A stretch of 64,000 bases of DNA. Origin: Sphingomonas bacterium. GTDB lineage: Bacteria; Pseudomonadota; Alphaproteobacteria; Sphingomonadales; Sphingomonadaceae. Made by a program: the position numbers and the translations under genes. The notes beneath the pieces are model-generated. The model ran no database searches. It had not been told where the DNA came from and worked only from the letters and a program-made list of their open reading frames with translations. This document shows positions 18,192 to 26,954 of this stretch, piece after piece. Location: NCBI RefSeq assembly GCF_903642285.1, contig NZ_CAHJWJ010000004.1, forward strand, positions 97,668 to 161,667. The letters are read 5' to 3'. The first letter of the stretch is position 1; each line of letters begins with the position of its first letter.

Positions 18192-19304
18192 ATGAAAACC
18201 CGTGCCGCCGTCGCGTTCGAAGCCAAGCGGCCGCTCGAAATCGTCGAACTCGATCTTGAAGGGCCAAAGGCCGGCGAGGTGCTGGTCGAGATCATGGCGA
18301 CGGGCATTTGCCACACCGATGCGTACACGCTCGACGGATTCGACTCCGAAGGCCTGTTTCCCAGCGTGCTGGGGCATGAAGGTGCCGGGATCGTGCGCGA
18401 AGTCGGAACTGGGGTGACCAGCGTCGCGGTCGGCGATCACGTCATCCCGCTCTACACCCCCGAATGCCGTCAATGTAAGTCGTGCCTCAGCGGCAAGACC
18501 AACCTGTGCACCGCGATCCGCGCCACGCAGGGCAAGGGGCTGATGCCCGACGGCACGACGCGCTTCCGCTACGACGGCCGGCCGATCTTCCATTACATGG
18601 GCTGCTCGACCTTTTCGAACTTCACCGTGCTACCCGAAATCGCCGTCGCCAAGATCCGCGAGGACGCGCCGTTCAACAGCACGTGCTATGTCGGCTGCGG
18701 GGTGACGACCGGTGTGGGCGCGGTGGTCAACACGGCGAAGGTGCAGGTCGGCGACAATATCGTGGTTTTCGGTTTGGGCGGGATCGGGCTCAACGTGTTG
18801 CAAGGCGCGCGCATGGCCGGCGCGAACAGGATCATCGGCGTCGACATCAATCCGGACCGCGAGGAATGGGGTCGCCGCTTCGGACTGACCGACTTTATCG
18901 ATGCGCGCGGCAAATCGCGCGACGATATGGTCGCGGCCATCCTGGCGCTGACCGACGGCGGCGCGGACTTCACCTTCGACTGCACGGGCAACACCGAGGT
19001 GATGCGTACGGCCCTGGAAGCGTGCCACCGCGGTTGGGGTACGTCGATCGTCATCGGGGTCGCCGAGGCCGGCAAGGAGATCGCAACGCGACCGTTCCAG
19101 CTCGTCACGGGCCGCAACTGGCGCGGGACGGCGTTCGGCGGGGCCAAGGGGCGGACCGACGTTCCGAAGATCGTCGACTGGTACATGAACGGCAAAATCG
19201 AGATCGACCCGATGATCACGCACGTCCTGCCGCTCGAAGATATCAACAAGGGCTTCGACCTGATGCATGCCGGCGAGAGCATCCGCAGCGTCGTGGTGTT
19301 CTGA
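18192..19304 (+). CDS. frmA: S-(hydroxymethyl)glutathione dehydrogenase / class III alcohol dehydrogenase
   Basis: A zinc-dependent cytoplasmic enzyme of 370 residues that oxidises S-hydroxymethylglutathione with NAD+ in formaldehyde detoxification. It can also reduce S-nitrosoglutathione. Catalytic zinc ligands are seen in [14 protein letters not shown] and the Cys of [10 protein letters not shown]. The structural zinc site is [15 protein letters not shown], and the NAD-binding loop is [10 protein letters not shown]. The ending [20 protein letters not shown] is characteristic of class III enzymes. An AGGAGG site precedes the ATG. No frmR regulator or S-formylglutathione hydrolase gene is adjacent, so it appears to be a single-gene unit. 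Confidence 0.95.
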   Translation: MKTRAAVAFEAKRPLEIVELDLEGPKAGEVLVEIMATGICHTDAYTLDGFDSEGLFPSVLGHEGAGIVREVGTGVTSVAVGDHVIPLYTPECRQCKSCLSGKTNLCTAIRATQGKGLMPDGTTRFRYDGRPIFHYMGCSTFSNFTVLPEIAVAKIREDAPFNSTCYVGCGVTTGVGAVVNTAKVQVGDNIVVFGLGGIGLNVLQGARMAGANRIIGVDINPDREEWGRRFGLTDFIDARGKSRDDMVAAILALTDGGADFTFDCTGNTEVMRTALEACHRGWGTSIVIGVAEAGKEIATRPFQLVTGRNWRGTAFGGAKGRTDVPKIVDWYMNGKIEIDPMITHVLPLEDINKGFDLMHAGESIRSVVVF

Positions 19305-19367
19305 TGGAGACCGTTTTGGCGGTACGATCATCAATCGACCACAGCTTTCGGTAAAGCGAGGAACGCG

Positions 19368-19610
19368 TTAGCGGATCACGGCGGCCTCCGGCATGTCGGG
19401 GAAACGCCGCGCGAGGCGCATGACCTGCCACCAGCCATGAACGCAGCTGTGCCAGTCGAAACTGCCATGGAAAATCGGGTGCAGTTCGTCGGGCGCGACC
19501 AGATCCTGAGGGCCGGTCAGGATCAGATCAAGCTTGAACGGCCAGCGCCTGTCCAGATGCGCTAGCGTCAGGGACACGAATCGTCGCGCCGTCGCTTCGT
19601 CGAGGGTCAT
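19368..19610 (-). pseudogene. DUF2891 family protein, N-terminal fragment
   Basis: Eighty codons that match the start of DUF2891 proteins: ARRFVSLTLAHLDRRWPFKLD, LTGPQDL, LHPIFHGSFDWHSCVHGWW and RRFPDMPEAAVIR. The family is normally several times longer, with the catalytic-looking body further on. Here the reading frame stops with TAA right after AAVIR and no continuation is visible in the next 60 bases toward frmA, so the gene is truncated at its 3' side. Upstream it is fused in frame to an IS481-type transposase remnant. It is unlikely to be functional. Confidence 0.75.
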
Positions 19611-19718
19611 CGAAATCCCATCCCGTAAAGCAGCGCGATGCTCCGCAGTCAGGCTCTGCCGACTTTTGAATTGGAAAGATTTGATGTGAAGCGGTTTGGC
19701 TCTTCGAGCCACGTTCGC

Positions 19719-19927
19719 CGCCTCTTCCTCGATCGACAGGACGGTCGACCTGGCGACCTTGGGTCCGGTCGGCAGATCGGCGGTCGAGGTTCGCCGCTTC
19801 CATTTGGCGACGGTCTTCTGGTTGATGCCGTGGCGCTTGGCCAGCACCCTCAAGCTCGCTTGACCATGCTGTATCGCTCGGCGGACTGCCTCAGTCGTTG
19901 CGGCACCCCGTAAATTACCTGGCCCAT
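19719..19927 (-). pseudogene. IS481-family transposase, degenerate N-terminal remnant
   Basis: The N-terminal helix-turn-helix region of an IS481-type transposase. The frame reading ATTEAVRRAIQHGQASLRVLA, then KRHGINQKTVAKWKRRT and TADLPTGPK is typical. The canonical start (MGQVIYG) is present at 19927 but in another frame, so a single-base-type frameshift lies near 19906. The homology stops after STVLSIEEEA (about 19719). The catalytic DDE domain is missing altogether. What follows in frame is the DUF2891 fragment. This is a dead insertion-sequence scar; I could not identify terminal inverted repeats. Confidence 0.75.
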
Positions 19928-20028
19928 AGCGCTTCCTTCCAGCCGACGGTGAATAGTGCACCATCAAAGCCGGGATCAAACATCCAGCCGTTCAGAAATC
20001 GCAGGCCGACCGCAACAACCGGCGCGTA

Positions 20029-21048
20029 TCAGCCGCCGGCTTTCACCACCAGCACGTGGAAGCTGCCGGTCTGTGCCACGGGGCGACGACCGCCGGTCGT
20101 CAGCGGTGGCGAGAAGCGTGCGGTCGGCAGGTAGAGCGTGCCGGTGCGCGGATCGACGGCACCGGTCCGCGCGCCCGGTTCGGTCGGGATCGTCGCGACC
20201 ACCGTCGGAACCGCGGACGCCAGCGCGATCATCGTCAGCGAACCGCTCCTGCCGCACGGAATGAAGGCGAGCCGCGCGCGGGCATCCAGGATCACCGCAT
20301 CCGCGCCCTGGCCGATGTCCAGCAACGCCACCTCACGCCGCGTGTCCGCGTCGATGACGGCCGCCTTCGCGTTCGCGCACGCGCTAATCAGCCAGTGGCG
20401 GCGCGCGTCATAGGCGAGGCCCGACGGCCCCTCGCAGCCCGGGAGCGCGATCGCGGGGCCGACCGCACCCGTCGCCAGGTTCGCGGTCTCGATCTCGTTC
20501 GCATCCTCGTTGTTGACGAACAGCGTATCGCCGGGACCCGCCTGGCCGAATTCGAGGCCCGGCTTCAGCGCGATCGTCCGCACGACCTTGCGCGTCGGGA
20601 CGTCGATGACCGACACGGTTCCCGACTTCGCATTCATCACCGCAGCACGGTGATGAACCACATCGTAGAACGCCGCGTCCGGACTGTGATCGACCGGGAT
20701 GCGGGCGACCTCGCGCCCGTCGGCAGGGTCGATCAGCCGCACGGTGTCGTCGCCGCCGCTCGTCACGAGCAGCAGGTTCCGGTCGGGCATCGGGACGACC
20801 GAATGGCCGCGCACGACGGTGCCGATCGATCGCACGGCCGCAGGATGCGCAGGATCGATCACGGTGACGCCGGTGCTGCGCGCGACATAGACCTGGCCCG
20901 TCGTCGCGTCGACGCTGGCATAGTCCCAGCCGCCATCGGGGCCCGCGATCGAACCGGCCACCGAATAACGCGCCGTCCGCGATGGCGTCGCGCCGATCAG
21001 GGCGGCGGCGGTGGCGGCCAGCAGGGCGTACGCAAGCAGACGGGTCAT
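20029..21048 (-). CDS. YncE family beta-propeller protein (exported)
   Basis: A 339-residue secreted protein with a signal peptide (MTRLLAYALLAATAAALIGA). The rest is repeated beta-propeller blades of the YncE / cytochrome D1-like type: TGQVYVARSTGVTVIDP, LLVTSGGDDTVRLIDPADG, AVMNAKSGTVSVIDVPTRKVV, LISACANAKAAVIDADTRR and LAFIPCGRSGSLTMI. There is no haem motif, so it is not a cytochrome. Such proteins are thought to be periplasmic binding or scaffold proteins; the ligand is unknown. A GAGGACC site supports this start. It lies 186 bases downstream of the RND operon on the same strand and may be its own unit. Confidence 0.82.
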   Translation of the reverse strand: MTRLLAYALLAATAAALIGATPSRTARYSVAGSIAGPDGGWDYASVDATTGQVYVARSTGVTVIDPAHPAAVRSIGTVVRGHSVVPMPDRNLLLVTSGGDDTVRLIDPADGREVARIPVDHSPDAAFYDVVHHRAAVMNAKSGTVSVIDVPTRKVVRTIALKPGLEFGQAGPGDTLFVNNEDANEIETANLATGAVGPAIALPGCEGPSGLAYDARRHWLISACANAKAAVIDADTRREVALLDIGQGADAVILDARARLAFIPCGRSGSLTMIALASAVPTVVATIPTEPGARTGAVDPRTGTLYLPTARFSPPLTTGGRRPVAQTGSFHVLVVKAGG

Positions 21049-21234
21049 CAGATGGTCCTCGTATATCGCCCGACGATACCGCGACCGGCGGCGGAACAAC
21101 AGCCGCGGCACCGCAGGATTGCGCGGAACCGATCTTGTGGCCGCCCATTATCGGCGGGTGTTTCGTGGCCGACCGGTGCCGGGCAGACCTCCCGCAGGAA
21201 CGAAGGGGCTGTACGACCGGACGATCCCGCCTCG

Positions 21235-24200
21235 CTATGGCGCCCCGGCCACCCGCTGGGATCGTGCGCGAGACCCGCCGCCGAACGCCAGCACCAGCAT
21301 CGGCAACAGCGTCAGCACCAGCGGCGCACCGATCGCAAGCCCGAAGATGATCGCGGTCGCGAGCGGCTTCTGCAGTCCCGACCCGCGACCGATGCCGAGC
21401 GCGAGCGGGGCGAGCGTCAGGATCGCGATCATCGCGGACATGACGATCGGGCGCAGCCGCTTGCTGCCGGCCTCCAGCAGGGCGGACGCGTCGATGACGG
21501 TGCCGTCGGGCAGTTCGGCGAGGTAGAAGATCGCAAGCTCGGTCAGCATGCCGACGACCATCGTCAGGCCCATCAGCGCGGAGATGTCGAGTTCGGTGCC
21601 CGTGATCCACAGCCCGACGAACACCGCCGCGATCGACAGCAGCACCGTCGCGACGACCGCCGCGGTATAGGCCCAGCGTTCGTAGAGCAGGGTCAGCAGC
21701 AGCGCGGACAGCAGCAGCGCCGCGACGAACACCGTCGCCAGATCGTGGAACGACCGGGTCTGCTGCTGATACAGCCCGCCATATTCCACGCGGACCGCGG
21801 GCGGCAGGCGAAGCCCGGCGACCGCGGCGCGCACCCCGGTCATCGCGGTGCCGAGATCGGTGCCCTCCAGCCGCCCGGTGGCCGCGATGAACGGGGCCAG
21901 CCCCTCGCGCGTGATCTGGCGCTGGCCGGCCGCGATGCCGACCGTGGCAACCGCGCGCAGCGGCACGGCACGACCATCGGCGGCGCGAACGGTCAGCGCG
22001 GCGAGTTCGCTCGCCCGGGTGCGCAAGTCCTGCGGCACGCGGACCCGGACGTCGATCGAGCGCTCGCCCGCGAGCACCGACGTCGCGACCACGCCGCCGA
22101 CCTCGGCGTCGACCTGCCTGGCGATAATATCGGGATCGAGCCCCGCCATCGCCGCGGCGGCGCGGTCGACATGGATCGTGATCGCATCGCCCGCGACGCG
22201 CAGTCCGCTCGCGACCTCGACCACACCCGGCACCTTGCCGATCGCCTCCACGACCTTCGCGGTCGACGCCTCGATCAGCGCGGGATCGTCGCCGAACAAT
22301 TTGACCTCGATCGGCTGCGGCACCGCGGTCAGATCGCCGATCAGATCCTCCATCAACTGCGCGGTCTCGATCTCCAGGCCGGGAACCTGCGATTGTACCT
22401 TCTGGCGAATCTGCGCCATCACCTCGTCGATCGGGCGGCGCGATCCGGTCTTCAACCGGATGAAGAAGTCGCCCTCGTCCGCCTCGCTCAGCCCGCCGCC
22501 CAGTTGCAGCCCGGTCCGCCTGGAATAGCTGGTCACCTCGGGCGTCGCCTGCACGATCGCCTCGACCTGGCGGAGCAGCCGATCGGTGTCGGTCAACGCC
22601 GCGCCGGGTTTCGCCTTGTAATCCAGAATGAACCCGCCCTCGTCCATCGCCGGCATGAAGCCGGATTGCAGATGCGTCCACGCGATCCCGCCAAGCGCGA
22701 CGAGGATCGCGGCACCGATCGCGGCGACCGGCCCGGGCCGCGCGAACGCCCATGTCGCCGCCCTCGCGTAGCGGCGCTCCAGCGCGGCGGTGACCCGGTC
22801 GCCCTTCTCGGAGGCTTCCGCGTCCTTGTTCGTCAGCCAGCGTTCGGCAATTACGGGCAGCACGAACCGCGCATAGAGCAACGACACGGTCAGCGCCGCG
22901 ACCATCGTGACCGCAAGCGCCTTGAAGAAGCCGCCGGTGACCCCGGTGATGAACGCCAGCGGCAGGAACACGACGATCGTCGCCGCGGTCGATCCGTACA
23001 GCGGTTTCGCCATCTCGCGTGCCGCCGCCAGCATCGACGGCCGTGGCCGGTCTTCGCGATCCGCCTCCTGCAGGCGACGCATCAGATGCTCCAGCATCAC
23101 GACCGCATCGTCGACCACCAGCCCGACCGCCGCCGCCATGCCGCCGAGCGTCATCATGTTGAAGCTCATCTCGAGCACCATGAGCGCGAGGCACGTCGCC
23201 GCCAGCACCGCGGGCAGCAGTACCGCAGTAATCGCCATCAGCCGCCAACTGCGAAGGAACAGGAACAGCACCAGCCCCGCCAGCACCGCGCCGAGCAGGA
23301 TCGAATCGCGCACCGATGTCGCCGCGCCGGTTACCAGCTCGGATTGGTCGTAGAACGGGCTCACCTTCACGTCCGCCGGCAGCGCCACGGCCTTCAGCGC
23401 ATCGCCGACCGACCGGACCAGCCCGACCGCGTCCGCGGTCGGCGTCTGGCGGATGTTGACCAGCACCGCATTCTGCCCGTTCGCGGTCACCCGCGTCCAG
23501 GCGGGGGCCGCACCGCGCCGGACGGTCGCGATCTGGCCAAGCGTCACGACGCCCGCCCCTGCCGTCGCCGCCGCCTTGACCGGGATCGCTGCGATATCGG
23601 CTTCGGTCGTCACCCGGTTCTCGACCAGCGCGAGGTACAGCCGGTGGCGATCCTCGATCCGGCCGACCGCGGCGACGGTGTTGGCGCTGGCGAGCGCGGT
23701 GTTGACGTCGGTGACCGCGATGCCCAGCGCCTGCATCCTCGCGGGATCGATCGTTACTGCGATCTCGGGTGCCGCACCGCCCAATATGTCGACCCCGGCG
23801 ACACCGTTTACGGAGGACAATACCGGCCGCAGGGTGGTTTGCGCGATCTGCGCCAGTTCGACGCCGCTTCGCTTGGTGGACGTCAACGACAGCCCGAACA
23901 CCGGGAAGATCGTCGGATCCGATCGCCGCACGCCGAACCGGATCCCCGGCGGCAGGTCGGGGGTGAGGGCCGCAAGCGCGGCCTGCGTCGCGAGCGTGGC
24001 GGCGACCATGTCCTCGCCCCAGTCGAACCCGAGCTGCACCTCCGCCGAACCGCGGCTGGTCGTCGACCGGATTTGGGTGACGCCGGGGATGCCGCGAAGC
24101 GCGATCTCCGCCGGGCGGGTGATCTGCGCCGCCATCTGCTCCGGATCGCGCTCGCCCGCATCGATCGAGACGACGACGCGCGGATAGTCGATATGCGGGA

Positions 24201-24303
24201 ACAGGCTGACCGGCAGCCGCGTCGCCGCGACCAGCCCCGCGAGGGTCACCAGAATGACCGCGAGGCAGATCGATCGCTGGTGCCGGATCAGCGCCTCCTT
24301 CAC
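21235..24303 (-). CDS. RND efflux pump, inner-membrane permease (AcrB/CusA-like)
   Basis: A 1022-residue proton-driven exporter of the resistance-nodulation-division family. The first helix is followed by FPHIDYPRVVVS and the porter domain. The central membrane half has the charged pair in GLVVDDAVVMLEH (helix 4), and the mirrored second half reads MGLTMVVGMLTELAIFYLAE. About twelve membrane helices and two large periplasmic loops are seen. The second-half helix carries Glu rather than the Asn/Asp seen in many pumps. The methionine-rich metal-binding segments of CusA are absent, so drug-like or organic substrates are more likely than copper or silver. The start overlaps the adaptor stop (ATGA). 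Confidence 0.92.
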   Translation of the reverse strand: MKEALIRHQRSICLAVILVTLAGLVAATRLPVSLFPHIDYPRVVVSIDAGERDPEQMAAQITRPAEIALRGIPGVTQIRSTTSRGSAEVQLGFDWGEDMVAATLATQAALAALTPDLPPGIRFGVRRSDPTIFPVFGLSLTSTKRSGVELAQIAQTTLRPVLSSVNGVAGVDILGGAAPEIAVTIDPARMQALGIAVTDVNTALASANTVAAVGRIEDRHRLYLALVENRVTTEADIAAIPVKAAATAGAGVVTLGQIATVRRGAAPAWTRVTANGQNAVLVNIRQTPTADAVGLVRSVGDALKAVALPADVKVSPFYDQSELVTGAATSVRDSILLGAVLAGLVLFLFLRSWRLMAITAVLLPAVLAATCLALMVLEMSFNMMTLGGMAAAVGLVVDDAVVMLEHLMRRLQEADREDRPRPSMLAAAREMAKPLYGSTAATIVVFLPLAFITGVTGGFFKALAVTMVAALTVSLLYARFVLPVIAERWLTNKDAEASEKGDRVTAALERRYARAATWAFARPGPVAAIGAAILVALGGIAWTHLQSGFMPAMDEGGFILDYKAKPGAALTDTDRLLRQVEAIVQATPEVTSYSRRTGLQLGGGLSEADEGDFFIRLKTGSRRPIDEVMAQIRQKVQSQVPGLEIETAQLMEDLIGDLTAVPQPIEVKLFGDDPALIEASTAKVVEAIGKVPGVVEVASGLRVAGDAITIHVDRAAAAMAGLDPDIIARQVDAEVGGVVATSVLAGERSIDVRVRVPQDLRTRASELAALTVRAADGRAVPLRAVATVGIAAGQRQITREGLAPFIAATGRLEGTDLGTAMTGVRAAVAGLRLPPAVRVEYGGLYQQQTRSFHDLATVFVAALLLSALLLTLLYERWAYTAAVVATVLLSIAAVFVGLWITGTELDISALMGLTMVVGMLTELAIFYLAELPDGTVIDASALLEAGSKRLRPIVMSAMIAILTLAPLALGIGRGSGLQKPLATAIIFGLAIGAPLVLTLLPMLVLAFGGGSRARSQRVAGAP

Positions 24304-25325
24304 TGCACCCGGACCTTCATCCCGTCGTCGAGCGCGGTGCCGCCTTCGATCACGACCCGGTCGCCGGGGTTGATCCCCTTCAGGATCTGCACCGTGTCGC
24401 CGCCGCCATTGCCGGTGACGACCGCGACGCGCGACGCCACCCCGCCGCGCACGACGAAGACATAGGTCCGGCCACCATCGTCGAGCAACGCCGCATAGGG
24501 GACCGCGATGCCGGTCGTCGTCGCCCCGATGCTCAGCGTGGCACGCACCGGCTGCCCCGCGGACAGCCCCGCGGCAGGCGGAACGCGCACGAACACCGAT
24601 GCCAGCCGGGTGGTCGCATCGACTTGCGGATCGACGCCAACGACCGGTACCGTCACCGACGCACCGCCATTCATGGCCTGGATCGCGATCGCCATGCCGG
24701 GCCGGATGCGAAGCGCCACCGCGGGATCGACGCCGATGCGCGCGCGCAGATCGCCGCGCCCGACGATCGACGCGATCACCGCGCCAGCCGCGAGCTGATC
24801 CCCCGGGTTGGCGGTCAGCCCGGCCACCGTACCCGCCACCGGCGCACGCAGCGTCGTGCCGTTGCCGGACAGACCGAGATTGGTCTGAGTAGAGTGCGCC
24901 GTCGCCGCCGCGGCCTTAGCGGTCTCGACATCGGCATTCGCGATCAGCCCGTCGCTGCGCAGCCGCAGCGCGCGGGCATAGGCGGCGTCCGCGACCTGGA
25001 CGTCGCTCGCCGCCCTGGCGAGGGCGGTGCGCGAGCCCGGGCTGGGGCGCAGCACGACGATCGCCTGACCGGCGGCGACCGCGGTTCCGGTCGGTGCCGC
25101 GACGCGGGCGACGATCGCCTCTGCCGGCGCGACGATCGCATGGTCCGCGGACGGACCGGCTTCGGTGGTCCCGTAAGCCACCACCGAATCGCTCCGCGCG
25201 CCGGTTACCGCGCTCGCCACGCGCACCATTGCGGTCGGCTTGGCTTTCTCCGCGGCGTCGGGGGTTTCCGCGCTGCCACAACCCGCCAGCATTAACGGGA
25301 GCGCAATCAGGGCGAACGGCTTCAT
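24300..25325 (-). CDS. RND efflux periplasmic adaptor subunit (HlyD/AcrA family lipoprotein)
   Basis: The membrane-fusion protein linking the RND pump to the outer-membrane channel, 341 residues. It begins with a lipoprotein signal (ALPLMLAGC), so it should be lipid-anchored and periplasmic. The lipoyl/barrel-sandwich halves are visible (IVAPAEAIVARVAAPTGTAV and TLRAPVAGTVAGLTANPGD) around a short alpha hairpin (residues about 95-145). The beta-barrel domain follows with VPVVGVDPQVDATTRLASVFV and ends with a membrane-proximal domain (GINPGDRVVIEGG). I take the ATG at 25325, which overlaps the TolC gene stop as ATGA; 25334 is an alternative. Confidence 0.9.
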   Translation of the reverse strand: MKPFALIALPLMLAGCGSAETPDAAEKAKPTAMVRVASAVTGARSDSVVAYGTTEAGPSADHAIVAPAEAIVARVAAPTGTAVAAGQAIVVLRPSPGSRTALARAASDVQVADAAYARALRLRSDGLIANADVETAKAAAATAHSTQTNLGLSGNGTTLRAPVAGTVAGLTANPGDQLAAGAVIASIVGRGDLRARIGVDPAVALRIRPGMAIAIQAMNGGASVTVPVVGVDPQVDATTRLASVFVRVPPAAGLSAGQPVRATLSIGATTTGIAVPYAALLDDGGRTYVFVVRGGVASRVAVVTGNGGGDTVQILKGINPGDRVVIEGGTALDDGMKVRVQ

Positions 25326-26662
25326 CGTGTCCATCCTTCGCTGGGGCCACCCGACAGCAGTTCGAGGGCGATCGTCTGTTCGGCGATCTGCTGATCCAGT
25401 TGCGACAGCGTCAATTGCCGGTCGCGGATCGCCTGCGCCGCCGCGTCGGCGGTCGCGGGTGCCAGATCACCGCGATCGGCGGCGCGCTTCGTGGCGTCCG
25501 CATATTGCCGGAGCGTCGGCAATTGATCGACCAGCGCCCCGCGCTGCCGCCGGACGACCGTCAACGCCGCGACCGCGGTGCCGATATCCGCGCGCGTCTG
25601 GAACAGTCGCGCGTCATATTCGGCCTTCAGTTGCGCGCGGGTCGCGGTGGCGACGGCGATCCCGCCGCGGTTACGGTTCCACAGCGGCAGCGCGAAGCCG
25701 ACGGTCGGCCCCGTGGTGTAATTGCCCGCCGTATCGCGCGCCCCCGCCAGCTGCAGCGACAGGTTCGGGAACTGGTCGAGCACTTGTTTGTGCAGGTCCG
25801 CCTCCGACGCCGCATAGCCCTGACGCAACGCCTGGAGATCGAGCCTGCGGTCGATCGCCTGCGCGGTCAGCACGGATGCGGCGGGCGGGACCGGCGCCGG
25901 ACCGGCGGGGGCGAGGATCAGCATCGTTTCCGGCGGCAACCCAAGCAGCTTGCTCAGTTCGCCGCGTGCGGCCGTCAGGTCGCGTTCCGCCGCCCGCGCC
26001 TTGTCGGCGCTGTCGAGTGCCGCCTGCCGCCGCGCGTCCAGATCGCCCGCCGCCAGGTCGCCCCGCCCCGCCGCCCGGCCTACCGCCTGGAACAGCCGCT
26101 CCGCCGCCGCCGCACTGAACCGCGCGATGCCGGCCTGCTGTGTCAGCGCGAGGATACGAACGCCCAGCAACCGCGCCTGTCCCGCCGCCTGCCATTCCGC
26201 CCAGGCGTAATCCAGCCGCACCTGCCGCTTGCTCGCCTTCCCCGCCGCACGCGTCGCACGCGCGAGCCTGAGCTGGCCGAGGTCGAACCCGATCTGACCG
26301 CCGAAGCCATTGAGCGGATCGGGTCCCGAGATGCGCTTGTCGAACGTCCCGGCCGCGGTCGGATCGGGGATCAGCCGCGCGGCGAAGGCCTGCGCGCTCG
26401 TCACCCCGCCCTTCATCCGTAGCGCCTTCAGGTCGGGGTTCTCCAGAACCGCCAACACCGCCAGCGCATTTGGGGTCAGCGGCTGCGAAAGGTCGATCGG
26501 TTGCGCGGTCAGATACGGCCGGTCGATCCGCGCCGCATCGACGGAAACGATCGCGGGATCGGACGGCGCAAGCACCGCGTCCGCCGATCCGAGCGGCGAC
26601 GCGCGGTAGGTCGCGCATCCCGACAGGAGTGCGACCGCCGGTAGCAAAGCCAAACCGCGCAT
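25322..26662 (-). CDS. TolC-family outer-membrane efflux lipoprotein
   Basis: The outer-membrane channel of the tripartite exporter, 446 residues. The signal peptide ends in a lipobox (ALLSGC), as in OprM/NodT-type proteins. The remainder is long amphipathic helices with the two-fold TolC repeat; FGGQIGFDLGQLRLARATR and later YTTGPTVGFALPLWNRNRGG are the usual strand entries. It is the first gene of a three-gene operon whose members overlap by ATGA. The ATG at 26662 overlaps the stop of a response-regulator fragment (TGATG). A GTG one codon earlier is an alternative. Confidence 0.9.
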   Translation of the reverse strand: MRGLALLPAVALLSGCATYRASPLGSADAVLAPSDPAIVSVDAARIDRPYLTAQPIDLSQPLTPNALAVLAVLENPDLKALRMKGGVTSAQAFAARLIPDPTAAGTFDKRISGPDPLNGFGGQIGFDLGQLRLARATRAAGKASKRQVRLDYAWAEWQAAGQARLLGVRILALTQQAGIARFSAAAAERLFQAVGRAAGRGDLAAGDLDARRQAALDSADKARAAERDLTAARGELSKLLGLPPETMLILAPAGPAPVPPAASVLTAQAIDRRLDLQALRQGYAASEADLHKQVLDQFPNLSLQLAGARDTAGNYTTGPTVGFALPLWNRNRGGIAVATATRAQLKAEYDARLFQTRADIGTAVAALTVVRRQRGALVDQLPTLRQYADATKRAADRGDLAPATADAAAQAIRDRQLTLSQLDQQIAEQTIALELLSGGPSEGWTR

Positions 26663-26808
26663 CACGTCCCCCCAGCCGGCAACATCCGATCGACCACGAT
26701 CGCGTCATAGCCGTCGTCCATCGCCTGAGCCAACACGTCGCGGCCGTTCGCCGCGAGCGTCACGATATGCCCCGCCCCGCGCAGGCAACGGGTATCGGCT
26801 ACTAAGCC
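26662..26808 (-). pseudogene. Response-regulator receiver-domain fragment
   Basis: The end of an open frame reads GHIVTLAANGRDVLAQAMDDG followed by YDAIVVDRMLPAGG. This is the middle of a receiver domain, including the phosphorylation-site region (VVDRMLP). The acidic N-terminal pair and everything after MLPAGG, including the lysine and the DNA-binding domain, are missing. It stops at a TGA that overlaps the TolC gene ATG. It looks like the scar of a deleted regulator that once preceded, and probably controlled, the efflux operon. Confidence 0.65.
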
Positions 26809-26954
26809 TACGGCCTTACATCGCCTGGTATCGATCGTCCGATCCGGTCGTCGTTTACAAATCGTCAATCTTTGTTCCGACGCGGAATCGCAACAGAACT
26901 GTCACGCTGCGGCCGTAGCGCTTCGCCAGCAGGATTGGCGTGGGGGAAGCGAAG

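Noticed and set aside
19305..19367. An insertion-sequence end between frmA and the DUF2891 fragment
   Set aside because: The 63 bases contain no terminal inverted repeat or target duplication that I can pair with the IS481 remnant.
20056..24465. A 1469-codon open frame on the + strand
   Set aside because: It is antisense to the YncE and RND genes, whose domains are unmistakable. It is very rich in Arg, Asp, Gln and His, as expected from reading a GC-rich gene backwards.
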